A stretch of 64,000 nucleotides of DNA from Chytridium lagenaria (Eukaryota; Chytridiomycota; Chytridiomycetes; Chytridiales; Chytridiaceae): positions 1 through 64,000 of the forward strand of contig JAHLKC010000067.1 in the NCBI GenBank assembly GCA_025449115.1. Direction: 5' to 3'. A program made the translations under genes and the position numbers. The notes under the pieces are model-generated. The model did not search any database. It saw only the letters and a list, made by a program, of their open reading frames with translations, and was not told the DNA's origin. Shown in pieces: positions 11,344 to 24,100 of the stretch (positions are counted from its first letter, which is position 1; every line of letters begins with the position of its first letter).

Positions 11344-12321
11344 TGTGAGGGAGAAAGGAGAGATGACTTTTTGTTGGGTTTGATATCACGTCAACAATAG
11401 TTGCAGTCTCAATACTACAAAGTCAATAATGTCGAGGATGGTGGGAGTTTAGGAGAAATATGATATGTTTTTCCTTGAAGATAGAGGTGTTCAGTGAAGG
11501 GTGAGCAGTAAGCAACAGCTAGTTGCAATTGAGGTTATTGGTAGACACCGATATGAGGAAGAGGGTTAAACCGTGAAGGACGAGGGTCTGTTGATTCGAT
11601 GGGCTGATTTGTTTGTTGGCTACGGAGGGTCTTTGTTGTATGTTACTAGATATCACGGTCAACAAAACTGCTGGTGCGTCAATGTTTCGGTTCCCTTCCT
11701 CTCCTACCCCCGGCCCCCCGCAGTTCTTGGTAATCAAAAAAAACTACGACAAGCGGTTGTTGGTTTGAAGTACGGACGCTCTCCTGGTTGTTTTAGCTCG
11801 TCGTTTAAACCCCCTTTTTTCTCCCCTTCCTTTCTTTCTTTCTTTTTTCTTTTTAATATTTACTCTTGATGGGGTCTGAGCTGTTGGGCGGCAACCTCCA
11901 TTTTCTGCCCCTTGCTCTTTTCCTATTTTGAAACCCGTTTTTGCCTGGCTCAGATGGCTCAAATGACTTGTACTACAGACACCCTTCTAGAAGGACTGTT
12001 CACACACGTTGACATGGTCACCCTCAGTGGTGGCTGATGTATCTTGGCGAAGCCTGACACCCTTCAATGACGGCTGGGTTGTTGTAAGCCATCACCCACC
12101 CATTATTATTTCACGTCCACAAATATTTTATAAAATATCTTTGTGTGCTTCTGCCTCGCGACGCAAAAAAACAAATCGTTCTTTATAACATGATGTCATC
12201 ATTCATCTCTATTAGTCAAGCAAGGGTATCAATGTAAAAAGATTAAAAGCTGTACGGTTCGCAAGGACTACCACATTAATACGGCATTCGATCCCATTTC
12301 CTCTCATTAATTTTGTTTTTA
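11344..12321. other. Intergenic region with pyrimidine tract
   Basis: 978 bp between the start of the preceding minus-strand gene (11343) and the stop of the Ras gene (12322). The region includes the promoter of the former. A strong C/T tract lies at about 11806-11857. Nothing coding is supported. Confidence 0.45.
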
Positions 12322-13316
12322 TCATAAAATTGTGCAGCATCCACCACCGCCTTCTTTCGCGGTACCGGTACCGCCAGCCTTCGAATCCTTTCCCTTTAAA
12401 TTGTCCCGACTACCCGTAGCCGATTTTGTCCCATCCTTTGATGTTCGTACCATTTTCCGTCCCTCCCTGACCAATTCATGGAAGCTTTCGTTTACATTAA
12501 TGCTTTCCTACAAAACGGTTTTGAGGAAAATGGGAATGAGTCGCGGCAGGTTTCACCAACGGCATTGCCGGAATGACGTACCTTGGCTGATGTTCGGAAG
12601 TAAGGTATTTTGAGCGGCGTAGTATACTCCATCACGGACTCTTCAGTGACCTCGATTTGCTCCGGCGGTAGATCCTAAATATCGCAGCAGTACGTTCAGC
12701 CCAGATCGAAAGGCGAGAACAGAAGAAACATAGACTCACGCATTTGTTTGCACAGATGACAATGGGGACTTTCTTGGTATCCTTTAACTTGATAATTTTT
12801 TTCCCTTAGTTGCTTTACTTCCTCGAACGTTGACTTATCGTTGAGCGCAAACACCAGCAGGAATCCGCCGCCCGCGGCCAGGTGCTGATCTCTGAGCATT
12901 GTATATTCGTGCTGGTGGCCATGTGAGTGTCTTATAAGCGTGGTAGAATGAAGTAGCAGAGAGGCTGAAGTTATAAAGGTTTACCTGTCCAGCTGTGTCG
13001 ATGAGGTTGACCACACATGCCTGTCCATCTACTGTGATGCTTTTTCTATAATTTTCCTCTATACATGAGCAAAACAAGATACTTTAAGCCTTCACATCGG
13101 TTTAAATTCTACCTACCTATTGTAGGGTCATAGTCGTTCGTGAACTCGTCTTTTAAAAACCGCACCGTCAGACACGATTTGCCAACACCACCAGATCCAA
13201 CCACCACCTTTCATCAATGGAAATTGTCAGTTGAAGGGCATGAGGGTCACTTGGAACAGACCAGATCTTGCAACTCGCCCGACCTGTGTCGACTCTGCAG
13301 CTCCCACTTTGCTCAT
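12322..13316 (-). CDS. Ras-family small GTPase with C-terminal CaaX box
   Basis: Six exons fit: 13316-13284, 13207-13117, 13058-12985, 12911-12740, 12674-12582 and 12507-12322, giving about 215 residues. All G motifs are present: P-loop GSGGVGKS, effector [17 protein letters not shown] with the catalytic Gln retained, NKCD and SAK. The tail is Gly/Lys-rich and ends CCTIL, a CaaX box with Leu at X (predicting geranylgeranylation) and an upstream Cys that could be palmitoylated. It is therefore a membrane-anchored signalling switch; Ras1 and Rsr1/Rap-like identities are both possible. One frame slip occurs in the T7 run 12796-12802, where six would keep frame. A RasGEF is encoded at 35422-40295. 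Confidence 0.88.
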
Positions 13317-13850
13317 ATTCACCGTACAATGTCAATAGATAGACCGCGGTACTTTTTTAATGAACAGAAATCGACCACCAGTGCCTTCCAAGTATGTTGT
13401 ATGTGCGTCCTTGCTACACGAATGTAATAGAATGAGCTGGGCCAACTTCTCCTTCCTCTTCTTTATGCCTTTGTTGTATCGTTATTATGATTGAGGGTTT
13501 TGAATGCAATTCAAGGTTATTTGTTCCAGGCCCTCATTTTACCTCTATTACTCCGGCCATGATTTTCATTCTTCTTTCTGATACGCTTTCGATGGTTTCT
13601 TCCAGTGGGTTGGGATGACGATGTTTCCGAAACTGGTGAAGGTATTTGCGCATGCACTTTTTTTCGGCCTCATATACAAGTACGTAATGTGAACAAGTGT
13701 GAGTTGCTCAAGTTTATTGCATCACTTTCCAACATATTTATAATAATGCAAGACTTTAGTATAGCAAGAATAGTCTTTGTATATATTGCAAGAATAGTAA
13801 AGTAGACAAAGAAAACATGTAGCTAAAGAAAACAAGACCTTTACATTATA
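13317..13850. other. Intergenic region (Ras promoter side)
   Basis: 534 bp between the Ras start (13316) and the HRD3 stop (13851), both on the minus strand. It must hold the Ras promoter and HRD3 3' end. No TATA box or other gene stood out. Confidence 0.45.
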
Positions 13851-16800
13851 TCACGCCTCCCCCTCGGCTTTCGTGTTCGTTCTATGTCTCATCTCTGAAT
13901 CACCAATTGATTCCGTCTCTACGGGATCTGCACCATTCTTTTCCGACCCAACCGCCGATGCAGTCGTTGCCGTCGGTGGGACAGATGGAGTCGGCACCGC
14001 CGCTGTCGGTGCAGGAGCTGGTACAGGTGCAGGTCGCGCAGCAGCAGCAGCCCTCCTTGCGGCTTCATCAGCAGCCGCAGCCGCAGCCACAGCCGCAGCC
14101 CTTCTTGCCGCATCATCAGCAGCAGAAATAAGCTGTCTCCACAAAAATAGCACCGAAGCCAAAGCCGCCAACCCAGAAACCAGCACAAGTTCAAACCACA
14201 CTCCCGACCAAGCCTTCATAAGGTTCTTCACCAACGGTGCATAGGGTCCCGTCATATCGAACAAATCGCCAGCAACGCCAGCGGCCGCATCACCCGCCTC
14301 ATCTTCATCGCCTAGGATGGGAAGGATATCGTGGACATGATCACCGGCGAGGGCGCCAAGCTCCGTCTGGAGAAGAGCAACACTGAGCGATACCACCTTG
14401 TCAAGAATGGTCCTAAAGAGCCTACCGGTAACGAGATCCGCGACGAGCTTGGAGAGGAATGCCGCAGTGGATTTGATGAAGAGTTGAATGAGCGCGAGTT
14501 GACGGGTAGGTAGGCATCCATGTTCGTCGACAAAGCCATGTCGTACATGCGCTTGGCAAGGGGAAAGTCCTAAAGTACCCAAAAGCAGTTAAATGTATTG
14601 CCAAGGAGCTCAGTTTGGAATGCTGGAAAAGGACAAGTGTCGTACCTTTTCAACCCCGAGCCCATTCTCGTGCATGTACCCAAGATTCCATTGCGCAAGA
14701 GCACTATGTTCGTCGGACGCTACCTGATAGTACATTGCTGCCATCCTGTAGTCAGGCTTTCCTGGAGCTCCTCCGGGCAAAAGCGACGTCTCTGCCATCC
14801 ATTCCCGGATAACGCCCAGTATTGACGTCGTCTTCTCATACACCTGAGTTTTCTTTTACAGGCTCAGCGGGCTGATCTGAAAGTAATTTCGCTTCTGGCG
14901 CTCCATCCACCAAATGCTCAGCACCTGTTGCACTTTTATCACCACCGGTTGACACACTACCAGACTCCGTCCCGTTCCGTCTCTTCGCCGACGGCATTGA
15001 CCCCCAATCCATGGAAATAATAATCTCCAACCTTAACCCTCCCATCCACATTCCCCTGATTCGCCGCCCGATTCCATAGCACAATCGCAACTTCATACGG
15101 ATCCACATTCTCCCTCCCAAACACTCTATCTATCGCCGCAGGCGGCACAAGCCCTCGATTCCACCATCCAAGCCGCATTCGATTGAGCAACCTCAATACC
15201 ACGCTCGCCAGCAAGAAGGTAATGAAGCAGCGCAGATTCACGGTCACCACGGCGGTAGAGTGATTCGGCCTTACGTATAGTATCGTCATGCCAATCTCCC
15301 TTTTCAGATACTGATTTCAGGTAGCCAACACCCAAAAGGCAGTTGGCGGAGGTTCCGATACCTTTCGAATACATTTCGCCAAGTCGGTAGAGGGCCATGA
15401 TATGAGCGGGGATTGCGCGCTGCGGCGGAGTAGAATTTAAAGGCGGTAAGGTAAGCATCAGGCTTGCTGCTTCCTATTGTAGTTTCGTTTGGTTAATCTT
15501 GGGAAATGGTGATGATTGTAATCATAAAAAGCTTACTGAGATTTGCTTCTCCTAATGAATTGAGCTTCATGATTTTCTCCTGTGCAGTACTGTAAAGTAC
15601 TCCAAAGCCTTCTTAGGGTCCTGCGTCGTAAAAAATAAAACGTTACAACGATTATAGAAATTGCACAATATTTACTTCTTAAATCCCGCAGAACCATCTA
15701 GATGCATCATGCCTAGAGCAGCCACGACATCCCATTATCAAGCTCCTCTCTCTCTCAAACAGCTTCCTAGCCGTCGGTTATCCTGCTTGACTCCATCCCA
15801 CGCCAATGCATCAAACCGAGGTACCCAGATCAACTCCAGCATATATCATTTTTGTCTTCAACGATCCAGATACCTCGGCGCCCGCGGGCAATTTTACACC
15901 AGTGTACGCTCGTGCAGCCATTTTGAAATACTTCATCGCCTTTCTAAAATCGCGGGTGAATGGAGGGGTGCCATCATAGTATGCACGACCAAGATGGACC
16001 TTCAAGTGGTGTGAAATGAATTGGATGAACAATTATAAGTCATTTCGATTTAGCATATCAATAACTTACCTGAACCGCAACATCATCTTCGGCTTGAACC
16101 TCAAAAATCTCCTTCATGGTCTCTGGAGAGACAGAGTTTTGAGGAGCTTGCTGGTGTCCAGGCCCGCTTGCCCCAGGGCCATAAATACCACCCTGTTCAT
16201 CCGGAAGCCGTTGCTTTGACGGAGGCATTGCAAGACCGAAAGGTGGGCCACTCTTATACAAGTTAATAGCTAAGAATCGATATGTCTGTTAGGCAATCGT
16301 ACAACAAAAAGAAACAATTCAATTGTCCATACCTTTATCAGCTGCGGCCCTGTAGAAGAAGACGGCGTCATCGCAGGATTTGGCGACTCCGATCCCAGTT
16401 GAATACCAATAGCCAAGTGTTTGCTCTGCAATGACATCTTGACCCATGGCAGCGAAGTTGAGGTAGACAAGAGCCTGCGCGATTAAGAGCCATTAGATAA
16501 AAATCAGACTAAAAGATTAAGCAATGTCATTACTCGCCTTTGCATAATCCCGCTTCACTCCAATGCCCGACGCGTACATCAAGCCAACGTATCGCTGTCC
16601 AACAGGATTTCCATGCTGGTGGGCAAGATGGCTGTAATGCTTGAAGGCAGATGTGGTATTTCTCGCCTGCCCATAACTCCGAAACTATATCAAATATTAG
16701 GGTACAAATGCAATGCAATAACTCACCATATTCATATCCGCTAACAAAAGTAATGCCTTTTCGTGCTCCAGGTCATATCCAGCCAAAGCCAAGAGCCTCG

Positions 16801-17716
16801 CCGCTCTTGCAATCCTCATCGAAGCCGTCTCCCCGTCCTCCCTCTTCATCCCCCAAATCGATTCCACATCAGCCAATTCCACATGATCAAACCTCCATGA
16901 CTCATCCACCTGATTCTCAAAGCCCGATCCGGATGATTCAGCTTTTAACCCAACATTAAAAGGGAGCGACGACAAAAGTTGAGGTGGGAGTAGCGAGCCG
17001 AAAATGCGGTCAAATATTATGCCCAGGATGCGGAGAAGAGGGTCGTCAGAGGCGGGGGGTTCGGAGGATGTGGAGGAGGATGAGAAGAAGGAAGTTTTAG
17101 AGGTTTGGACGTCTTCAAGGATCTGAAGCGCATGGTCGACAAGGTCTTGACCAGGAGGTGGCAGTGGTGTTGCTGATGTCGGTAGATATAAAGTTAGATG
17201 ACGCCGACGGTACACTTCCGGGAAGTAATGATGGTAGTTTTAAAAAAAAAACTTACGCGGAGGTGCGGGTATCTCAGTTACATCTTCAACAGAGGTAAGA
17301 GGTGCAGAGATAGCAATATCGTCTTTATGGGTCTAAGATCGTTTCGATAACAATGGTTTGAAGTTTAGTATCAGAACAAGAGACAAGGTCAGAGTGCACT
17401 CTTGAAGGCAAAATCCAGGTTTATCGCTCAAACTTACATTATCAATCGGCCGAGGAGATCCAGGAATATCAGCGACTGCTATTGATGGTGAAATTATAAA
17501 GCATAAAGCGAAGAAGACGGCAGCTGCGTATGCGACACCTAATTCAAATGCACATTGCCGTCAGCATCATGCAATACAGCTCCAATAACAACGACAGGCA
17601 TAGATGCATTAAAAAGCCAGGAAGCCTTGCAGTCAATCCAATGTAAACTCACCACGAAGATTCCGTGAGGTCCGTGATCTCGATGTCCACTGAGGATATT
17701 CCATCGCATGGCGCAT
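13851..17716 (-). CDS. HRD3: HRD3/SEL1L-like ERAD adaptor with Sel1 repeats
   Basis: The start at 17716 gives a short basic N-terminus and a hydrophobic signal segment (GVAYAAAVFFALCFIISPS). Small exons then encode multiple Sel1-type repeats, for example ALYRLGEMYSKGIG, AQWNLGYMHENGLG, MAAMYYQVASDEHSALAQ and DFPLAKRMYDMAL. A C-terminal transmembrane helix (VWFELVLVSGLAALASVLFLW region) precedes a cytosolic tail. This is the HRD3/SEL1L layout: a luminal Sel1 scaffold that recruits misfolded ER proteins to the Hrd1 ubiquitin ligase. The tail is very Ala/Arg-rich (about 14110-14030) and then Pro/Thr-rich, which is unusual. One frame slip occurs at about 14508, between AYLP and LALIQLF. The 5' end shares a divergent spacer with the hydroxylase gene at 18505. 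Confidence 0.85.
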
Positions 17717-18504
17717 CTTTGATGCTATTTCAAGGACCTTGCAATCCTCCAACCAACAAACTTGTTAAATTTTCATTCGCTCATTGCGCTGGTTTATAAG
17801 CTAATTAACACAAGCAACGGCCGATAAACTTCAAAGAGACTTAAAATAATATACTTGTAAGAAAACACCATTGTGCAAATGGATATGTTTGAAGAACGAC
17901 AATGTGTTTCTTCATTGACGAGTCTGTCGCATGGCCCCAGCAGCACAATCTTATGAGCTAGCTGCGTACGCATAAAGCTTTGTAGCAAAATAAGTTCTTT
18001 TTATGATCGGCATACTTTGATCAGCTCAGCAAAGATTGAAGTAATGGGCGAAGTTTGCATATTTGAGACAAAATCATTACGCGTTCGCTTGGCGACGACT
18101 GCCTCGCATAACGCGCGTAGGCGACGACGTGAACTGCAATTCCATTGCAATCGTACAGTGTACATTCTACAAATAATATAAACTGTGTTTATCTTCACAT
18201 GCAGCAAAGCATGCATCCAGTCATGTTATGATATTATTATTCTGATAATCGCGTTGTCGGGTCCGTCGGATCGGCGGTCCGCAGGCGCCGCCAATCGCAC
18301 TCAGACAATTTTTGGCGTCATGTGGGACTCTTCCGGCTTTGGACCACCCGACTTGCATCCCTCGAGAGCTTCTCCTGTCAACTACTTCTCTCTTTGGAAG
18401 GGACAGCATTTGTATCAGAAAAAACCATCCCTCGAGAAACTTTCTAGCGACGGTCGACATACTAGACAATAACTGCTCTCCACAAAGTACGAAAGTTATC
18501 AGCC
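17717..18504. promoter_or_regulatory. Divergent spacer, HRD3 / hydroxylase
   Basis: 788 bp between the divergent start codons of HRD3 (17716, minus) and the sterol-desaturase-family gene (18505, plus). The sequence has mixed AT-rich stretches and GC-rich CG clusters around 18080-18125 and 18260-18300. No gene or canonical TATA box was recognised. Confidence 0.45.
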
Positions 18505-19713
18505 ATGAAACGTAGCGGTGCCGCCGGCTCCACAACAGGCACCATATCGCATCCTATGAAAGAGGCCAAAGTTTCTGTCATGCCGCCTCTGAGTAAGCCA
18601 TGGCACGCTGCCATACCGCTTCACCTCATCCCCCCAATGGGAGAAAATGTCATGCTGCTCATCATAGTTGGAGGCTCTATGATCTTTGCGAGCTCCGCGT
18701 TCGGGAATGACATATGGGATAAGTACATCGCAAAGCCGTTCACAAGTGACCAGGTTTGTTCATGCCTTGCAGTCTCTTATATTCCATTGTCTTTCATCAT
18801 GCGTCTCCGCGCAGGAAGTCGCCGGCCCACTAACTTTTCTATACTCTTTAGCTCTTCTTTCAAATGACTCTCATGTACTCCACCTCCATCTACTGGATAG
18901 TATCGCTCATTTACGCTGCTCTGGACCTCGGTCATATCCCACCCCAACTCTTCCGCCTTAAGATCCAAGAGACCAAAACCACCTCTTGGGCCGATTTTAA
19001 AAAGGCATCTACCCAAGTCCTCATCAATCAATTATTCATCAACCTCCCTATGGGATATCTTGCTCGAAACGTCTGGGGACGGATGGGATGCTCCATATCA
19101 GCGCCTCTTCCATTAGCGTTTGAAATTGTGAGGGACATGACGGTGTTTGCCTTGGTGGAGGAGGTGTTATTTTATTACAGCCATCGCATGCTTCATCATC
19201 CAGCTATTTACAAGTATATTCATAAGAAGCATCATGAGTTTACAGCGCCATGTGGAGTTGCGGCAACATACGCACACCCAATCGAAGTAAGCCTTTCTTT
19301 TCAATCTCTTATCTTTTCGTGCCCTAATGTCGATACTGTAGCACTTTTTCTCCAATATGTTCCCAATTGTTATCGGTCCTCTTTTCATGGGCTCCCACAT
19401 TTTCACGTACTGGCTTTGGCTAACAACAGTGAGTGATCAAAGAACAAAACATAACGTCCCTTTTATCTACTTCCATTAAAACTAACGTTATTCAAAGGCA
19501 ATTGTCACGACTATCTCTACTCATTCCGGCTTTGTAGTTCCAGGAATGCCAAGCCCCATGCGTCATGATTTCCATCACTACCGCTTTAACTCTTGCTTTG
19601 GTGTATTGGGTGTGCTTGATTTCATTCACGGAACGGACGTGGGGTCAGAAGAGTATAAGGAACGTTTTGAGAAGAAGATGGAGGTGAAAGTTAGAGCTCG
19701 TGAGGATATGTAG
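18505..19713 (+). CDS. Fatty-acid/sterol hydroxylase superfamily membrane enzyme (FAXDC2/ERG25-like)
   Basis: Four exons (18505-18753, 18852-19286, 19342-19428, 19498-19713) join in frame to a 328-residue protein with no indels. The diiron histidine boxes are all present: HRMLHH at about residue 194, HKKHH at about 207, and HDFHH at about 280, followed by FNSCFGVLGVLDFIHGTD. Several hydrophobic segments lie before and between the boxes, as expected for an ER membrane oxidase. The GVLGVLD-HGTD ending is closest to FAXDC2-type relatives of C4-methylsterol oxidase. The substrate (sterol or sphingolipid/fatty acyl) cannot be fixed from sequence alone. Confidence 0.85.
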
Positions 19714-20288
19714 TATAGCCCTCGCGTTTGGTCTGCGCTATGTTATCAGTAAAACTGTCACATCGTCTCAATATGAGGACTTATTCACTCTCATTTCCTT
19801 TTATTTTAAACCATTTTTTCGTTGTTATAAAGAATTTAGTGTAGGGCTACGGTAAACATGTTAAAGCAATTGTTTATTAGCATCCAATGAGGTGGTCTTT
19901 TATTCAGTTTGTAGGGCAATTCTGCACGTGATAATTCGATATCATTGCTTAAGAATTAAAAAAGGAGTTGAGTTTAAGCAATAACACCGCCATTCTATTT
20001 TAGGCACAGTAGGGCTGTTGTTATGAAAGTTACAAATGTCAAAGTTTGAAATTGTCAAATGAACCAAAACAAATAGGTAAGTAAGTAGACTGTGCGCTCA
20101 TTGTCATGGTAGCAATCGTATGGATATCTGAAAAAAAAAAGTATGACATTCATAATTCACCTGAGAGTAGTAGAAGAGTCCTGAAATTGTTTTAAGTGGA
20201 CTACACCAACACCGCCGTTAAAAGGAACCCTCAAGCTTTTAGGCCTAATGGACGAGATAAAAGCGCGGGTATCTTCGGTGGTTTGGAA
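19714..20288. other. Intergenic region
   Basis: 575 bp of AT-rich sequence downstream of the hydroxylase stop and up to the end of a small candidate gene on the minus strand. No feature recognised. Confidence 0.45.
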
Positions 20289-20527
20289 TTATGGTTTCGG
20301 TCCACCCAGGAGGGGTCTACCATACGCTCCTGTTTTTAGGGATGGATCCATCATTAGTGTCGGACCAGTCCGCATAAAGGCAGATTTGGGTGAATGTTCT
20401 GGCGTCATAACGCCTCTCAAGGTGACCTTGAAATCAATGGGGGATGCCGGGACGGCTGAAGCGATGGCTACAATGATTGTGAGGACGATGGGGCTGAGGG
20501 GCTTCTATATATGGTGGTAAACCACAT
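20289..20527 (-). CDS. Candidate small secreted protein (about 79 residues, one frame slip)
   Basis: A minus-strand ATG at 20527 lies about 30 bp below a TATA box at 20556-20563. A one-base slip within the first 23 bases leads into a classical signal-peptide core (LSPIVLTIIVAIASAVPAS), followed by a short mature part ending GGPKP and a stop at 20289. The promoter context resembles that of the 6624-7567 gene. No homologous family recognised; it could be a degenerate remnant. Confidence 0.35.
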
Positions 20528-20555
20528 TATTATACTCCTTTTGTATGGGCACTAG

Positions 20556-20563
20556 TATTTATA
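20556..20563 (-). promoter_or_regulatory. TATA box of the small secreted-protein candidate
   Basis: The minus strand reads TATAAATA in the context GGACTATAAATAC, 29-36 bp before the ATG at 20527. Confidence 0.4.
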
Positions 20564-21118
20564 GTCCTATTACGAGTAAATAGAGGTTTATGACTTTTAA
20601 GAGGATAGTACGAGTTGGTGTTATTTATACGTGGGTTCTTTCCTGTCGAACTGAGCCCTTCCTATTTAGCACGAAAAAAAAGGAATGAGCAGGAGTTAGG
20701 AACAACGTGGCTTCCACTACTTACAACCAAAGCATGTTAAAATTTGACTGAGCTCCGCAAATGCCTCTTGGGATTAGAAATTGTATTCTAATTTGTATTA
20801 CTGTAAACATTTAAATTATTTATATAAGTACAATTCAACTTTGGCTTAAATTCTCTAAGTCCATAATTTTTTATTATGGACTTCAAATGTTTTGGCATCG
20901 GGGGTATTGTATTTGAAGTTGAGACCAGGCTTGAACGACGATGCAGTTGACCACTTTTTCTTGTGCTTCAATGTGTGCAATGGCAAAATAGTTTATAGTC
21001 ATTTTGCTGTGACGGTTATAATATTCGTTATGTTGGTTTGCGTGATAGAGTTAAATATAAAAGTGGGATGTTGATATTATAATAAAACCTAATATATGCT
21101 TTATTAGTTTGTACAACG
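20564..21118. other. AT-rich spacer at the 3' side of the Helitron gene
   Basis: This stretch lies downstream of the Helitron gene (which reads leftward). It is AT-rich, shows no supported coding sequence, and contains the 11-bp-stem hairpin annotated separately. The Helitron 3' terminus probably lies here. Confidence 0.4.
20857..20883. repeat. Inverted repeat, 11-bp stem and 5-nt loop; candidate Helitron 3' hairpin
   Basis: AAGTCCATAAT (20857-20867) and ATTATGGACTT (20873-20883) are perfect reverse complements around TTTTT. It lies about 240 bp beyond the Helitron stop codon in the direction of transcription, where a Helitron terminal hairpin would be expected. No unambiguous CTRR end was found after it, so the assignment is tentative. 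Confidence 0.4.
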
Positions 21119-24100
21119 TTACACAATGTCCATTGGAGAAGTGGACGTGACGGTGTTTTCCACCATCCAGGTATAGTAGTCCCGCCATTGCTCATCTGTA
21201 GCATAGTCTGGTCGTCTAACCTTGCCCATAAGGTTCAGCATTGCCGCCATCACAGCCTCCGTCGGTGTAAAGTACTTGATATCCTCCCGCGTAATGCGAT
21301 TAAGAAGAACGAGAGATTTTAGTGAAGTTGTACGTGAAAGGGCAACATAAAGAGTGCCGGTTTGAATAGCGCTTCGACGTCGAAGGTTCAAAATGATGAC
21401 ACCATGAGGTAAGGTTGTTCCTTGCAGCTTCTCTGGAGTACAAGAAAAGAATGGTATAACAGGAAACTGATCAACCGTGATGCTAAATGAGTCGCACCCT
21501 GGCATTGAGATCTTTGCAGCAACGTGAAGAGGTCGAACAGGAATAACGCCAGCAGGATAGCCCCCTTGGAACAAGACATCGTTGGAGCCACGTATTTTGA
21601 CAAAGATAAAATCCGGAAGCCTTGTCAAATACTGAAAGTTGTATTTCCCATCTGAACTTGGTAATGCTCCTTTGCCACGATCGTCAGGATGAAGTTGAAC
21701 ACCAACGATTATGGCAATTGTTCCTTTAGGGATCAGCGTGGTGGTAGGGCTCTTGTCGTGTTTTGAGTCGGGTTCCTTAATGACCTTTCTTGTAAACATA
21801 ACCGGCATACCAATATAGAATGTTAACGTGAAGGGTATAAAATCAGTCATATAGTCAGAATGACCGTACAGTGTTTCCATGTTAACCGTGCTACTTGATT
21901 TCTTGGCCTTCTCTGCCCGACATATGAAGATTGGTTCACCCCGCGGGGCCATCACCAAGGCCAAACTCTGCCCTATCACTGCTCTGTCCTTGTTTAAAGC
22001 ACATACTACTGGACAGTAGTATCCATCTTTGGCGAAATCCTCTGGCACTGGCGGGGGTTCAAAGTCTGGATGATCAACACATCGACGATTAAGAATATCA
22101 AGATCCTCATCTGTGATGCATCCATAGCGAATGCCTCTAATAATTCTGGTGAACAGCGGATCTTCTCTTTGCCGCATGTTCTGCGTCAAGAAAACCGTAA
22201 AATTAATTCTTGAAAACACTTCAAAACCCTGTCGTTGAAGGGCGGTCGAAGTATCGGTGAGTTCCCGGAAAACTAAATTGAAGAATTGGTTAGATAAATC
22301 TGTTAAGTGCAATCTCTGGCCGATACTGTCGTCATTAGGGAAGCCAATTCCCGACCTTGAAATGGCATAGCAGGGTCATCAACGGTTTCACCTCCCGGGC
22401 CGGGAGGAAGAAACAGTAGAGCAGAGCTCCCGTCCCGGGAGCACAGAATGAGAAAACAAGGATAGAGCTCCCGTCCCGGGAGCACAAAATGAGAAAACAA
22501 GGATAGAGCTCCCGTCCCGGGAGCACATAGAAAAAGTGAAAAGTGGGTTCAAGGTGAATTCCCGGCCCGGAGAATCTCCTAACACCAAAGCAAAGCTAGG
22601 ATCCTGGCTCGGAAATATGTTTATACAAAGAGAGAGGGAAAGAACGCGAAAAAAACTCACATGGTGTGTTTATCGGCAATAATTGCATTAAATCCCCAAA
22701 CATCATGACATGCTTACCACCCATAACCATATCACGAGCTTCCTTCATGTGGTATGAAGCCATTTCTCGAGCCGCTAGGTCCGCCGCACCAACAAGTTCT
22801 TGAGAAGTCATGGAGATTTCATCTATGATGAGAAAACGAATACATCTATGGCGCTCTCTCTGATATGTAGTTGCAAGTCGACCCTCTGCAGTTGTTGGGT
22901 TGATATCAAAAAGAGAATGCATTGTAACGCCCTCTATCATCATTGCGCTAATTCCTGTAAAGCCGGTAGTTTGCAAAGTATTTCTTCGCTTCCATAACCG
23001 CGCAAGAGCTATCAATGCTTGAATTATACCGGACTTTCCAGCGCCAGCTTCCCCGCCAACATACGATACCAATTGCTGTGAATTCTGCAGTCTTTGAGCT
23101 GGGGTAATGTTCTTGAATGCTTGGTAGATCGGCGAGTCCCCAGAGTCCGCTGCTGTGTCATTTAGGAATGAGAATATGAGTTTGCGTGCAGCCTCTTCAA
23201 AAGCACAATGTTGCCAGAAGTTTAATGTGAAGGCTATAGCGACTGCTTGAATACTAGGATACACTGGGAGCTTTGATCTATCTCGTTCATGGGCAGGTCT
23301 GGTGTAAGGATCCACAAATGGAACAGGGCCACTGCACTCCACCAGTCGCTCAACAAGTGTCTCACAATACAGGCTAGAATTATCTCTATTTCATTTGTTA
23401 GTTTTAAGATAAATGAATGATGTGTTTACCGATAATATGTAGTCCCCATGTTGACTCCAATATGTTCATCTCTAAACACCAGCTGATTTTGGTACAGCTT
23501 TACGTCCAAGATGCGTTTTGGTATTGATAATGTGCAAAACACCCCGGACTCAACTCTAGTTGCCGAAATTGTGAGTGACTTATCAACATTTGGTATCTCG
23601 TGCATGACCGAACTTATATACTGCAGCCTTTTTTCATAGGCATGTGCAATGTTGGAATCCATCGTCTCGTTCAAAGACGCGTACCCATTTTCCGCGTCCA
23701 TATCTTCATCTTGAGGCAATTCAGTATGATATGCTGATGTTATAGTTTGGCTCTCATGATGTGCCTCACAAGGATGGTTGTGAAGGCAGATGTCTTCTTC
23801 AGTCTGACGATGTGGTGCAGCTTTGTCGTGTCGGACGCTTTGGTGATAGTCGTCATGTATATCGGCAAAAGACAACGCATCAATCACATGTGCAGATGAC
23901 TTATTGGTCTCAACCCAATTGGAAAACAAATCTTCCCAAGATTCTGCACCCAACGTCCCCTTTCGATGCGGCTTGAAGAGAATACAGAGTAGTTTGTAAT
24001 GAAGTTCTCTTGCTTTATCTCCCTGTTGGGTCCCAGCAATGTCTGGTAGTTTGTCGTGCATACCGGTGAGAACCATGATTGCTCGGGATTTGTTTGCAAC

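Noticed and set aside
13873..14244. Plus-strand Ala/Gly-rich ORF opposite the HRD3 tail
   Set aside because: Antisense shadow of the Ala/Pro-rich HRD3 tail.
20335..20370. GACTGGTCCGACA on the minus strand, reminiscent of the Ro-binding stem of Y RNAs
   Set aside because: Only about ten bases match, the paired strand of the stem is absent, and the stretch overlaps a better-supported signal-peptide ORF.
22303..22660. Repeated small ORFs over the hairpin cluster (proteins with PGRELYPCF and SRDGSS repeats)
   Set aside because: These are translations of the hairpin repeat; GT-AG intron limits 22660-22300 keep the RepHel frame, so the region is intronic.
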